Notes under the pieces: generated by a model
Databases searched by the model: none
Told to the model about the DNA's origin: nothing
Seen by the model: only the letters and a program-made list of their open reading frames with translations
Program-made: the position numbers and the translations under genes
Source of the DNA: Trogon surrucura
Lineage: Eukaryota > Chordata > Aves > Trogoniformes > Trogonidae
Assembly: GCA_020746105.1 (NCBI GenBank)
Contig: CM036617.1
Location: forward strand, 141,077,845 to 141,141,844
Reading direction: 5' to 3'
Length of the DNA: 64,000 nt
Shown here: positions 1-12,141 of the stretch, piece by piece
How the letters are laid out: each line of letters begins with the position of its first letter
Position numbering within the stretch: the first letter of the stretch is position 1

Positions 1-3000
1 CCCCGTCTTTTAGTCTTTTAAGTTGAGTGGTGTGAATAGCCTTCAAAATGCCTTCGGGTTTCCCTTTACCCAAAGATTGAGGGAATGCTCCTTTTCATTC
101 TCAGCCACAGGAATTAAACAATAAGATCAAAATCTTGTAATCTCCTTGGGAATTCCTTTTAGTTGTATGGGATATAAAATGCTGGTTTTCCCCTAAATTG
201 CTGGGCAAATGAAGGCAAGCGCTAACCGTACAGCTGGCTTTCAATGCAAACATTTCCAATGTCTGGTGCAGTGCCCTTTGTTTGCAATCGCCTATGAAAC
301 AAGTATCTTAATTGTCTTTAACACCTATGCACAAGATTAAATGTCACTAAGCTGGTTCCTTACTGATCTTATGGTCTGTTTAAAGTGAGAATAAGAGAAT
401 CCGGAACCAAAGTAAGCTTTATTATTCCCATGTTTCTGGCCTTTTATAGTACCAACTTATGAAAAGGACCATCCTATAAAATAAAATCGCAGTCAGATCT
501 CCAAATGGATAGTATTTATTGTATTGCTTTCAGGAAAAACAACATGACTGAAGATTTTGAATTTACAGTAGTATTATTCCCTCTGCTTCAGCACTCTGTG
601 GAACACACTACAAACAACAACTCTATATTATGTGAAAACTGCCGTCTTTATGCTTCGCCAGACAAATATTTTAAAGCACACATATCTGTCCTGCAGGGGG
701 GAAAAAAACTAGATCCCCATTTAAAATTTGAGATGCGAATTTTGAATTTGCAGTTGCGTGTCCCCTGTCAGAAAATTATCCCCTACAGTTTCCTAATAGC
801 AGCTAAAACACCAAAAAGAAAATACTTGCCAGCCTTTGAACGTGCTTATTCTCCAATGAAACAGTCTGGATGTGCAGAGATACAGATGGAGACTTTGAGC
901 TCGAGGGGAAAAAAGTTTGTGGGTGAAGCTCAGCCTACATTGCGGTTTGTTTTGAGTGCAGGAGGTTTCTTACAATATCAGTATCACAAACTGAAATTGC
1001 TTACAACTTCCCCTGCCTTTCCAACTTTGATGGGTTTTTTCCCCTTAGACATAGTTTTAGTTGTGTATATCCCACATCTCGTTGTGGCCGTCACTCGGAG
1101 AGAAGAATGTTGGGTCTTTACCACTTACTGCACCGCCTCCGCTGTGGGAACTGTCATTGCAACAAAAGCTCTGAAGGATTGGAAAGGAAACGTGCAGTCA
1201 TTCTGTCCGGTTATGAAAATTACTATGAATGCAAATTACCTCTAGCTTTATAGAAAGTGTTTTCTGTTGAACACCAGTTGTGCCTTCAATAGTGAAAGGC
1301 ACATTGAGTTATTTTCATGGGAAAGCTGGTGTAAGGGAAGGTCTTGATTTGTTACGTTCAGCATCACTTCGGGGTTTTAACCTTAAACGAGGCGAGAAAT
1401 CCATGGAAATATGTTTGAAACTTTAAGTGACCTACTCACAACATGCTTTAGATTTGTTAAAAGATTTGAAAAGCTTTTGATGCATTTCGTCTACTTTCCA
1501 GACATCAGCATAGAAACAAATGTAATATTACCATTTGCTATAAAAACTTCTCGCAGTTCTATTAACAAGTTTCCCATGATGTAATTAGAAAGAAGGTGCA
1601 GTGTTTTCTTTGGCATCCATGGGTAAAATGCTGTGCATACTTCTGCTGCTATAAACCAGGGTAAATCAGTTCATTTTAATGAAGTTATTTTGGCTTTAGT
1701 TCATGTGGAATTTGGCTATACCTTTATCTATAGTTGGATATCTTCCCTGAGGGACAAATGCACCGAATGTTGTACATTTTCTTCAGATGTCGTGTAAGAA
1801 GACACTATTTTTGTTATCGGGGAGTTGTTACTATTCTGACCGAGGTAGTACTGTAAAATCTTTTAGGTGCAGATTCAGGTACAGTTTTCAGATGTGTCTC
1901 TAACTTCCTTGAATAAGCTGGAGCATACGCAAGTGCTATAGTCCGGGACTTCAAGCCTCTCCCCTACGCCTCTTATTACTCTCTTTTCATTAATCTGTTA
2001 CATAAGGTTCATGGTCGAGGACTGTTTTGGAGTTGGATGTCACATTTCTATCACAAACCAGTTATGTCCTCTTCATTTGAGCCAATCAAAGTCTTTGGCA
2101 GTAGCAAGGTTGGTGCTTGTCCTGGTTCTTCTGTACCACTGGTGTAGGTAGGTGACCGGATCATGATAACAAACACAGGCACGTTCATTGTTGTTTCTCA
2201 CAAAACACAAAACCTGCTTTGGACTTGGAATCTGCCTATCACTTCTCACCCACAGAAGCCTGTGCACAAATGCCTTTGCATAAAACAACGTTGCCTTCTT
2301 TTTTTCCTTTTTTTTTTTCCTGAATGAGTAACAAACAAAAAGAAAAGGAACTAGAAGGGGAAAAAATTAAGTTTTAATGGAAACATATTTCATCTTTTGT
2401 TTTCTGCTTGCCATAAAACATTAACATAGTAAACAAATTGATCTTTGCTCTTAAATTCTTTAATGACATACAGTATTTTTTGTTTTGTCACGGCTAAAGT
2501 ATGGTTAAACCACGTTGTGTTGCTGGTCGCATTCAAACCTCTGTTGTCACAGTTCTTCGACATCAAACTACATTTTTTAAAATAAAAGCTGTGTATAACT
2601 CACTTCTGTTCATAGACACCTTCGTTAAAAGTTTACCATTTTGTGAGGATGTTTCAGTACATTAGTGGTAATCATGTTCTCTGACCAGAACTGCTTATTC
2701 TTGGGACATAGTTCAAAGTCCATGCATTCCCATGGTCAGTCCCTGATTTGTGCCTTTTGGTACCTTCTGCACCCCCACATGAGCAAAATTTTTATAGGAT
2801 GCTCTGAAACATTACATTCTAAACAGTTAATCCAATTGTAGGACTGTTACCATGGTGTCACAATAGCTGAAAGAGCTATTTGAAATAGGAGTATGTAAAA
2901 AAAGGAGAGAAAGTGTCACTTTGGTCCACTTTTCAGAGTGGTTGGTGTCATAATATATAACCTTTTTTTTCTTTTTTTTTAACGCAGTGTAGTTCACAAT

Positions 3001-3964
3001 AATTTAAAATACTCTATAGACATTTAAACGATATACAATAATATAACTTAATTGGATTCCTCAATTGTACTTAACAAATACTATTCTAACATATTTACAG
3101 TATCTAGTACCATAAGACTGTGCATTACTGTGCTTGGGAGCTTTTTTTGCTTCCTGTCAAGAATGGAGTGAAAGTACAGTATATCACTATTATTCAACAA
3201 TACCCATGAATCAAAGGGACTTTAAATTATAAGGTGTGACTCTAGCATTTTTGGGGGCCCCTGCTGACTTCTGTGGAGTTGCACTCATTCATGCCAAGGC
3301 TGGTATTTAGAAACCAACAACAACAATGAAAAAAAATTAGCTCTTCAATTTTGGATTGCTCCATGGGAGAGTCATCAAAACAGTCTGATTTTCAGAGAGT
3401 AAGTGCTTGGGGTCAGAAAGGCAGATCCTCCTAAGTGTTAAGATGAAGGTCCCCAAATGATTTGATAATGCAGGCAGATAATTTATGGAGATATTCCTGG
3501 CTCATTCATATATCCAGCATTGGAGCTGGCTCCACCAGCCCCTTGCCCCAAGAGCACCATGTGGTATGGCAAATGCTCTCCTCAGGTGCAGAGAAATGCA
3601 GATATGCCGACTTTAGGAGATTTTTAATACAAGTTTTCAGCAAATCAGGTAGGGACCCTTACTACAAGCAAATATTTATGTGATTGAATGTTCTGTGTTA
3701 TAAGTGGGCATGTCTGTCTCTTGGGGTTAAAAGCACTAGGTTTTACAGTAGTAAAATATCTGAGGATTTTTTTCAAATCTCTCATAGGGAAAGGGTGTGT
3801 GGATGAGAATTGAGTGCTGGCATAAGAAGTCAGCTTCTTTCTTAACATTCGTGTATTTACCAGGGGTACATTATTGCCAACCTTATAATAACAACAACAC
3901 AGACTAACCCAAATTTTAGCTTGCTTATGCTCACAAAGCCATGACACCTCACAGGTTGTAGGAA
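1..3964. other. Sequence 3' of WNT7B, no gene recognised
   Basis: AT-rich sequence with no recognisable protein domain, RNA gene or repeat family. It holds one unusually long plus-strand open frame (505-1245, treated separately). It also has a T-rich block at 2300-2330, T-runs around 2961-2981, and a Pumilio-type UGUAAAUA word on the minus strand at 3092-3099. It could be intergenic, or the distal part of an extended WNT7B 3' UTR. Confidence 0.5.
505..1245 (+). other. Unexplained 246-codon open reading frame
   Basis: This is the longest uninterrupted frame in the window outside WNT7B frames, running from ATG at 505 to TAG at 1243-1245. I recognise no domain. The product would have scattered hydrophobic residues, including a patch around residues 177-195 (MGFFPLDIVLVVYIPHLVV), and Cys/Lys-rich stretches without a repeat pattern. 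Codon use shows no obvious bias, and no splice or promoter context supports translation. A chance open frame, part of an unrecognised exon, or a degraded retrocopy are all possible. I would not call it a gene without RNA or conservation. Confidence 0.2.
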
Positions 3965-5176
3965 ACGAGCTCAGCTACCATATTTTTATTGACTTCTCAG
4001 TTGAAACTCAGCAAAAGTTATTTAAAACTATTGGTAATATTAACTTTAAACCCTCAAAGGCAAAATGCAACACTTGGAAGATCCTGCCAGTGCATTTGAC
4101 AGCAAAGCAAAACCTTTGATATTTGTTGAAGCATGTCTTTGTACCCTAAAACTCCCTATGAGGAGCTGAGAGCAGGTGCTCCACACCTCAAGCCTGAGTC
4201 TAAAAGAGTCATTCTTATTCAGGAGGCAAGTGGGAAAAGTCTTTATCAAGCATTTGTAACCACAGTTTCGTGTGATCTTTTTGCTCAGTTCTGGTAATTG
4301 CTTAAGGCCTACAGTAATTGAACCCTCTAATAGTGGAGTGACAATAGATCAGTAGCATTGAAGAACTTAGGGAGAACCAAATACAAAAAAATCATAAAGT
4401 CAGAGTTCCAATAAGTTTACATTTAGTACAGAATTAAGACATAGCTACCCGTTAGTGCTTAGAATTTTTTGATACTATTAAAAACATAAATAATTATTTT
4501 TAATGTTCATTCAAAGAGTTCCAGTGTCACTGGCAGCTGATGTAATTTCATGAGTGTTATCTTTTTCCAAACTGGTAGTGGAGTATTTCTGCCGTAGGTT
4601 TTGGCTCCCTACCAGTCGTTTTCTCTCTACCTGCTTTCTTAGAAATTTAGGTTTTTGCAGCAAGACTGCTGTGTTCTAGTCAGTGAAGATTTTGTTTCCT
4701 TAAAAAAAAAAAAATAGTCTTTGTTTGCACAGGGCTCGGTGTTTTTGTTGTTGTATAATAGCAGAAAGTGTCTTTTAAATTTCATGGGAGCTGCAATGCA
4801 GTCAGCTTCTCTGATATGTATAACTTAAAACACTTACTGGGAGAACTCTACAACACCCAGATTGTAGGGTTTTTTAAAAAATTAACAACAACAACAACAA
4901 AAAAAAACATGAAAGAGAGAGAAAGTTTCATATGGTTGTCAACATCACCTTAATCCTGTTGCCCTTGTTTCCAAAACAGTTACAACAGCCAGGCAGCCAA
5001 AATGCACCATCCTTAAAAGTGTAAGTAGTGGGGAAGGAGTGGTTGTTGTGGTGTCAGTTGTTGTTGTGGGGTTTTTTTCCCAAAGATTAGATGTGCAAAA
5101 TGATGCTGTCATCGTTTGTTGTACTCCACTTTCTTCACTTGTGGTGATTTGTTCTGTTCATTTGCACGTGATGCCA
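3965..5176 (-). other. WNT7B: Proposed WNT7B 3' UTR
   Basis: Non-coding sequence lies directly downstream of the TAA stop. The first canonical AATAAA on the minus strand is about 1.19 kb past the stop, so a 3' UTR of roughly 1.2 kb is proposed. The stretch has GTT/CAA-rich tracts (around 4886-4902 and 5038-5072) and an A-run at 4702-4714 on the plus strand. No other coding signal is visible. A longer UTR using a more distal signal is possible; candidate distal AATAAA hexamers are only at 515-520 and 418-423. Confidence 0.5.
3985..3990 (-). terminator. WNT7B: Candidate polyadenylation signal AATAAA for WNT7B
   Basis: The plus strand reads TTTATT, so AATAAA on the gene strand. A GT-rich stretch follows at 3930-3955 on the minus strand (reads CCTGTGAGGTGTCATGG and continues to TTTGTGAG), about 30-55 nt downstream. 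This is the usual arrangement of signal, cleavage site and downstream element. It is the first canonical hexamer after the stop codon. Transcript 3' ends are needed to prove its use. Confidence 0.4.
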
Positions 5177-5656
5177 TTATTTGCAGGTGAACACCTCTGT
5201 CCGCTCGCTACACGTGTTGCACTTCACAAAGCAGCACCAGTGGAATTTGCAATTACATTGCCACACCTTGGTGTACTGGTGTGTGTTGTACCCTCTTCCA
5301 CAGCACATCATGTCGCACCCATCCGCATTGGGAGAGGTACGGTTGCAGAGTCGTCCCTGGGTACCTACGCTCCCCGTGGAAGCATCTTCCTCACAGTAGT
5401 TGGGTGACTTTTCAATGTACACTAAATCTGTCTCCATGGGTTTCTGGTAACTCTTGATCTGCTTGATCTTCAGGAAGGTTGGCTGTCTTAGTCTACTGGC
5501 TCGTACCACCTCCACTTGCACTGCAGCATTGTATTTCTCTTTCAAAATATATCCAATCTCTCTGAACTTAGGAAGCGTGGTCCAGCAGGTCTTAGTTGTG
5601 CAGGAACCTGAAACTCCATGACACTTGCACTCCAGTTTCATTCTCTCTTCGAGAAC
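5177..5656 (-). CDS. WNT7B: WNT7B exon 4 (terminal coding exon, C-terminal half of the Wnt ligand)
   Basis: This 480-bp exon reads Val191 to Lys349 and then TAA at 5177-5179. It carries the Wnt signature [10 protein letters not shown], in which Ser206 is the residue palmitoleoylated by PORCN and bound by WLS and Frizzled. The Wnt-7-type linker follows (roughly 236-272, containing [11 protein letters not shown] and [15 protein letters not shown]), the region used by the RECK/GPR124 co-receptor in WNT7 family biology. The cysteine-rich C-terminal domain ends in [10 protein letters not shown]. Sixteen of the 24 family cysteines and the NRT sequon at Asn295 are here. The residues [14 protein letters not shown] and the ending EVFTCK fit WNT7B rather than WNT7A, which I recall as having VRASRNKRPTF and EMYTCK. 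The 5' boundary was set by protein continuity: AG at 5657-5658 followed by GTT CTC GAA GAG, phase 0 with exon 3. Product: a secreted lipid-modified glycoprotein that activates beta-catenin signalling. Confidence 0.97.
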   Translation of the reverse strand, partial: VLEERMKLECKCHGVSGSCTTKTCWTTLPKFREIGYILKEKYNAAVQVEVVRASRLRQPTFLKIKQIKSYQKPMETDLVYIEKSPNYCEEDASTGSVGTQGRLCNRTSPNADGCDMMCCGRGYNTHQYTKVWQCNCKFHWCCFVKCNTCSERTEVFTCK

Positions 5657-5720
5657 CTATGTGTACAGACATTTGCATATTGTTACTGCAGGAAAATGGT
5701 AATGCAAGCTTCCCTAAATC
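5657..5720 (-). promoter_or_regulatory. Exon 4 splice acceptor with upstream decoy AG
   Basis: The acceptor needed for the protein (ACATAG at the exon edge) has no pyrimidine tract directly before it. A better-looking site, TTTTCCTGCAG, lies 29 nt upstream (AG at 5686-5687). Splicing there would shift the frame and place TAA immediately after Lys190. A branch-point-like TAAC begins right after the decoy AG, about 26 nt before the used AG. This could explain why the decoy is skipped. Confidence 0.6.
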
Positions 5721-8700
5721 TCAGTCCGTTTAGTTCATATGAACGGTCACTAATGCTGGTTGAAATTTTTCAAACGCGCACTTACAAATCTTCTCACCTC
5801 CCACCAGAGTGCTGATAACACATTTTGTTTTACATGGCACCTGGGCAGAAACACGATGTTTTGTCATTGCATTACTCTTCCAAATATTGGAGAATAGTTA
5901 CTGAACTTTCAGAAGACATGTCTTTAGAGCCAAAGTAACTCATGGGACTCCAGGAAGTTAAAAGAAAATTTTCAAAACATTTTAATTTTGAAAACAGAGG
6001 AAAATACAATTTTTAAAGTGTCATAAGATTCAGAATATTTAATCTTAATTGCTTTAAGTAATGTTCATAGAATGTTTAAAAAAAGTTGACCCACTTTAAT
6101 ATCATGGAATAATATATGCTGTGTGGTTAAATAGCATTTGCATTCACTGCATAATTAAAAATTTTGACTATACCAGCACTGGTAATGCCAGCATACCTAC
6201 TAACTATTCAACCCACAGAGCTTGCCATCCCGTCTAAAAGCAGCTCTCCTTGCACTGTATAGCCCAACTATCAAGCATATGTTCAACCACAAATACATTT
6301 TTTGCACCGAGGCAACAATTGCACAGCTTTAGAGAAGACAAAATCCATTGAAGGGTCCTGCTCAGCTGTGAGCAGAAGAGAAACAGGAGCATTTATTATT
6401 GCTATTGATAGAGGAGGTTGATCTAGAGGACATTAATCCCATGTCAGATGGTCCCCAGAAGGGACCGAGACTAGTGGGTGCTTTGGCTCATGCTCCACTG
6501 CTGCTGGGGCTGGCACATCCCTCCTTCCCCGGGCACGGGTGTATTCCCAGGAGGAGGCAGGCAGATGCCCTCCCGCTCCGTCTGCGCGGCGGAGGGGAAA
6601 CCAGCCTCATGGAAGCGCCTCTTTGTTTTTCTGCCCTCACGCTACCACTTAAGCCTGACCACAATTACACCCACAGTCATCATTAGCTTATGAAAATCAA
6701 GGCCTACGAACAAAGCGAACTGATCTTTCCCTTTCACAACGGGATGCTAACAAAGAAATATGAGCTACCGAGCTTGTCTTAAAGCATTACTGATGCTGCA
6801 GACCATCTCCTGTAGCGGTTTCGTTGCAGATCCCAGAACATGACTGAAACGGGCAAAGGATAAAAGGGCCGAAATCTGAGTACAATGGCATAATGAAGTA
6901 GAAGGGAAGTAAAAAATGCTTACTGCTTAAGAAACAGGCCTTAAAATAAAAGCTGTACAGATCTGGTTATCCCTGCAAATAGAGAGCACCCTCCTGAATT
7001 GTTCGAGTTTCACTTAAATTGTATGGTTTGGTTTTTTCCAAATTTCTGGGGTTTCGATATTAAAGAAAATATTTGGTTTTGATTCTCCCATGCCAACATA
7101 CAGTAGCAAGTACAAGGTAGAAGAGCATTCTATTCAAAAGTAGTCAGAAAAGGTGATTTCTGGGTAGGTTTACTGGGTTATGGAAGAAGTTTCTATAGCT
7201 CCAACTACTCTAAGAAGCAAAATCGGCAGGATCGTGATGAGCTGCTTTTTGCAGACTCTGGGAAGGCCACTGACAACCTGTATTGCTTTCCTGTCTTCCC
7301 TATGAAAAAATGAGAAAACTTGCCACCTTTTGTTGCAGCGGCAGCATGTGAGTGGCAGTGAGTGGAGGAACACCTTATGAAACACTCCAGGGTCTTTCAG
7401 GGATCTCACGGGTCTCTTTTGGTGGCTGTGCAGAAGGATGTGATTTTTCAGACCTACTCCAACAAGATTCCAATCCTGTTCTGCAAATCTGGGTTAAGAT
7501 AATTTATTGATATTTAGATGTGCATGTAGATACATATAAAAGTGGTTGTAAGTTTTGATTAATATTGTTGAATGTATTTTTCTTAAACTTGTCTGTTTCT
7601 ACAGCTTTCTCAACCAGTGGGCAACATGTAGTTTCACTCACAAGAACTGTAGCAATATTTGTGACAAAAGGTGGATGGAGGCAACCTTGCCTACGTCGTC
7701 GTCGAAGAGCACTAAGATTTAAGGACTTCCAGGAAAGCATTACCAATGGGATGCATCTGCCACACCTGTTTCATGCTCTTCTTCTCCCTCACTAGTAAAT
7801 CTTGGTGAAGAATGCACGTTTTGTCATGTTCTGTGCATGCTTCTGATGCCTGTTTTTTTGGATTAAAAGGTCAAGTCAGGAACTTGCTCGGAGAGTGGGA
7901 GGACGTGAAGCTTGTGAAGTTCCTTGTTGCTGTGTGGGCTCTACACTCTGGACACTGGTCCAAGAAGCCTCCATCTCTGTCATTGAAGTGCTTCCCTGAC
8001 ACAATAGACAGTGTCACTGTTCCTGAAAGACAAATATATTGCCCATTCTGGTGCCTTGTGTGATACCTTTGTGTATGTGTATTTATAGATGGATGTGCCT
8101 GTATGTGTGTGTGTATTTGGTTGAGATGCTGTTATTTATGTACCACACTCTCTGGCACACTCTGTAGTACAATCTCCAGTAGTTTTACCCTAAATCTTGA
8201 TTTCTTTTTTTTTGGTGTTGTCTTCCTGAAGGTCTAGTTTCGTGAGTCATTTTGCTGTACAGAAATCTGATTTCACCGCTGTATTTTTTCAAAGGTTCCC
8301 ACTGTTTATGATGGTGGAAGAACTTGCAAATGCAAGCCATGCAGGCTCAAAAAGTTTCAGAAAGTATTAATTCATCATCCTGAAGCCAATCTCATGGGTT
8401 TTTTTAATTTTTTTGGAGGCTTCTCTCATGAATGTGGAATGCTTGGGGTTACAACACTGAGCACAGGCCCAATCATCAGGTAGTTAAATTCCTGAATGCT
8501 ATAATTTGTGTGCCCACAGTCAGCTGTGGGTATAAAATTGTGCCCAGAAACTTGGAGGTCAGGGAATACAAGGCCCAAACTAAGCAGATTCTAAGCAACT
8601 TTTTTTTTTTTTCCCCCCTCTTTCCAACCAGATGCTGCGGAGCGTTCCTTTTGCTGACAAGCCAGCACACTCCAGCTTTCCCAGAGGTACATCTGTCTGC

Positions 8701-11041
8701 TGTGGTACCTCGAGAAGCTTCCTGCTTGCCAGCAAGGTGCTGCTGGACCTGGCAAAGGTGGCAGGGTTTGGCCTGGTTAGGTCCACGCTGCGAATGAAGA
8801 GCACTTAACGTTTTTCTTCCTAAACGTCCCTCCAGCTCAGTCTTCCTCAGCAAAATTCCCAGCGAAGCTTTGACCCTGAGCCTTAAAGGTACTTATTTAC
8901 TCAAATCTAATGCACTATGGCAAGCTAGGTGCCTGATTAAAGACTGCAAATCATTAGCTCATATGACCCGCTCTCTCAGCAGTTTCATTTGTCGTATGTC
9001 AGTGCCTCATATCTAATCTTGAGTGGTTTACAGCAAGATCTACCTCCCAGAGCAAATTCCCATCGTTGGACTGTGCTGCCTCAGACTAATCGTAGGAACA
9101 TTCCTTAGGTCCCTTTTCCACATACAGACCCGCTCCCACCCCAGTATGATATTGCCAAGTAAAATTTTCTAACTGCTGCTACTTTGTTAAATGAATTGTG
9201 AAATATAAAGTTAAAGCTTTCTTATCCCACATATTTTTGTACCTATATAAATCATACGCTGAAAATGCAATTTGAGGATTGTCTGCTGCCAGTTAAGTAG
9301 TAAAAGACTTGTGAAGAATGAAATAAACCAAAATAATATACGTGAAAAGAAATCTGTTTTTTCAAGTTCCATATCTAGGCCCAACTGCATAACATCAGAT
9401 ATAGTTTCTGTTCATATTAAAAATCCTATCTGGATAAAATGTGTAAAAACAATAGTAACATTTTGTGTGTGTGTTTGTTTTGGCTTGTCTTTTCTGGTTT
9501 GTGTTTTCCTTAGTGGAAATACACATTTTTGGACCAGATGTTGAATGTAACAAAATCCATATTACTTTTTGACTGCAATATCAAAAAGAAATGGAAGACT
9601 TTAGGAGTTTCCCTCCATCAAATATGCAACCGATCAGCTTTTGTTTTGGGTAATAACAGTACCAAAAGAGATGGATCCTGGTCAGAAGATGTCACCACCC
9701 GTTTGATACTCATGCAGCTGCAGCCTTGAAAGCCAATGGTTTGCTGATGATGTGTGGGCACTGGCTTACCATAGTCTCAGAGCAGCCTGGGGTCCACTAC
9801 TGCCGACAAAACACTGATCTTAGGGACCCATCTGGGAAACAAAGTTGGGTTTGTTTGGGTTTGGTGTTTTAACTCAGATAGCCAGGGGTATAACTCTCGT
9901 TAGTAAGGTATAATGCTACTTCTCCAGTACAAATGTCCTGAAAATATTCTTCATTAATAGCACATCACAGAGCCTGAGACCAAGTAGTTCTCCTGCCACA
10001 TTTCCTCAGGTAGTGCCCAGCCCTGTGAAGAGAAGGCATGGAGCCAGCAGGAGAGGAATACAGTTGCTTCAGATGAATGTTCTTCTTTCTGCTCCTCTGT
10101 GAGCTCCATCAAGCATCAAAACAGTATTTATACTCTGTGGGATGGGAGATGAGAAATCAAACTACTGCAATTACTCCTTCTCTTGTCGCATCCCTATGTT
10201 TCTTATTGTTTATTCTGATGGGAGCAGGGAACATCTGCTTTGCGGTGGGTCAGTATCCAGCCACAGCACGAGATGCTTTTTTCCTGGCAGTTGCCAGGGC
10301 TCGGCAGGCTGGAGACCCTCTGAGGTGCCAAGAGACATCAATTCACCTCCTCCTGCCCTTAATCCACCTCCCCAGGTAAGGTACCCTCTCCTGTAGTAAC
10401 TCCACTGAATGCATTAACAAAAAAATAAATCTGAAGTTGGCCCACTGCTTTCTTTACCCAAGTTCTCCTCTCGGCTAGTGGGAAATAAGCCTGGGATTTT
10501 GTGATCTGCTTCCTATCAGAGGAAAGCCCCTGCTGTTATGCAGTTGGGCTATAGAGCCTAACCCATCTGAGCCTCTTCCCTGCCTTCTAGAAGAATCAAA
10601 AATAGACGCTAAGTTTGAGCAATAAGCTGCTGCCATTAGCTAAAACTTTCTGAATTGATCTTCAGTCAATTGTTGCAAAAAGTAAAAATCTTGAGAAGTG
10701 CCGTTCAGATCATGCTCAAACAAAATGTGATTGCAATTTTTCACTCTCTTTTCTATGGAATTTTCTGTAAATCTTGATGGTGAAATTTTACGTATCATCT
10801 TAAAGGGTTAAAATATTTCACTGTTGGTTATATTCTGTCAGGCAGGATAGAGGTGTCAGGTTTGAGGAGGTGCAGTAATGTTCAGCTAGATAGACAATAA
10901 CTTTCTGCATTCATTGCATGGTATGCAAGTACGTGCATTTCTAGAATAAAATCATTTAGCAAGTCCTAAAATATTTGGCTATTCCCCCCTCTAATTTTAA
11001 AGCAAAATATTCAAAAAGTAGGGTAGTACCAGATGTAGCTT

Positions 11042-11073
11042 CTGGCAGTCAATGTTAAGGGTGTGTTTCTGGA
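11042..11073 (+). repeat. Duplicated 32-bp segment, copy 1
   Basis: It starts CTGGCAGTCAATGTTAAGGG and ends GTGTGTTTCTGGA. It matches the segment at 12110-12141 at 31 of 32 positions, and weaker similarity extends leftward to a GTACCAG word in both. No named family is recognised. Confidence 0.7.
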
Positions 11074-12109
11074 CAAAAAAAAAAAAGCAGGCTAGTGAAT
11101 CCAGCCCAACTGGAAGCAGGAGAACTATCCTCATGAGATTTTGAGCCAAAACTTGCATATTCAGGACATATGGATAAGCATTAGTTATCCATCTAACCCA
11201 CCCAAGCTGTAACACCAAACTTTTTGAAATTGGGTTTATATCTGTCTGCAAATCAATTTAAGTGGGAAAGTGGAAAGTATGCCATGAAGCACAACTATTG
11301 AAAGCTTTTCTTTCATGAGTGTTCTCACAAGGGATGTACACTGAAATAGTTTGTCTCTTTTAGAGAAAGAAACTTTCAGCAAATGATGGACTCAGGGCTG
11401 TAAAACCTGGAAAGTCACATTCTTTAAATCACTGAAATGTCTTAGGAAACAAAGTCGCATTTTTAAGAATATCTTAGGCTTCTGAGAGCACAAAATTAGT
11501 TGGTTTTCACTTTTGAAACTGGGATTCAGCCTCCACTGTGACTTCAGAGCATTTCAACCAGAGTTTTTTTCTAGGCATTGCTTCTAATCTTTATGCCCTG
11601 TTAGGTGACAGTGAGGACAGACTGCAACATAACAGGGCTTGTTGTGCATCTTGCAGAAGTGAGCTAATTAGTTTAGATGTTGCATGTGAGACAAAGTGAG
11701 CTGACACTTTTTTTACATATTTTAGGTGCAGACAACTCATATAAATATGTATAAATATGTGTGTATGTGTATGCATGCATATAATGAATGATGACCAACA
11801 AATCACCTCATTAGCCATTCTACAGCCAAAGCACATGAGCCAAAAAAAAAACCAAACCCTTCCTGGTACCACAGTCCTGTGGCACCAGGAACTGTGAGAA
11901 TGAGCCATGGCTTAGATGGAAAAGTTGTCCCAAGTAATTGAATAATTTCTTCTGAAGAGAGTCTAAACTATTTTTTTTCATCCTCACACTTTTATTGTTT
12001 CAAATGTGAAACAAGATGCTGTCATCTTCCAGGCATTCCAAAAAAACAACAAGAAAACCCCATCGATATTATGAAGGAGTAAATATTGGGACGGTACCAG
12101 GCTGAGTTG

Positions 12110-12141
12110 CTGGCAGTCAATGTGAAGGGTGTGTTTCTGGA
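12110..12141 (+). repeat. Duplicated 32-bp segment, copy 2
   Basis: The same segment about 1.07 kb from copy 1, in direct orientation (CTGGCAGTCAATGTGAAGGG to TTTCTGGA). Either a local duplication or two copies of an unrecognised old repeat family. Confidence 0.7.

Noticed and set aside
5039-5407. 122-codon plus-strand open frame over exon 4
   Set aside because: It lies antisense to the WNT7B coding sequence and is explained by the codon structure of that exon.
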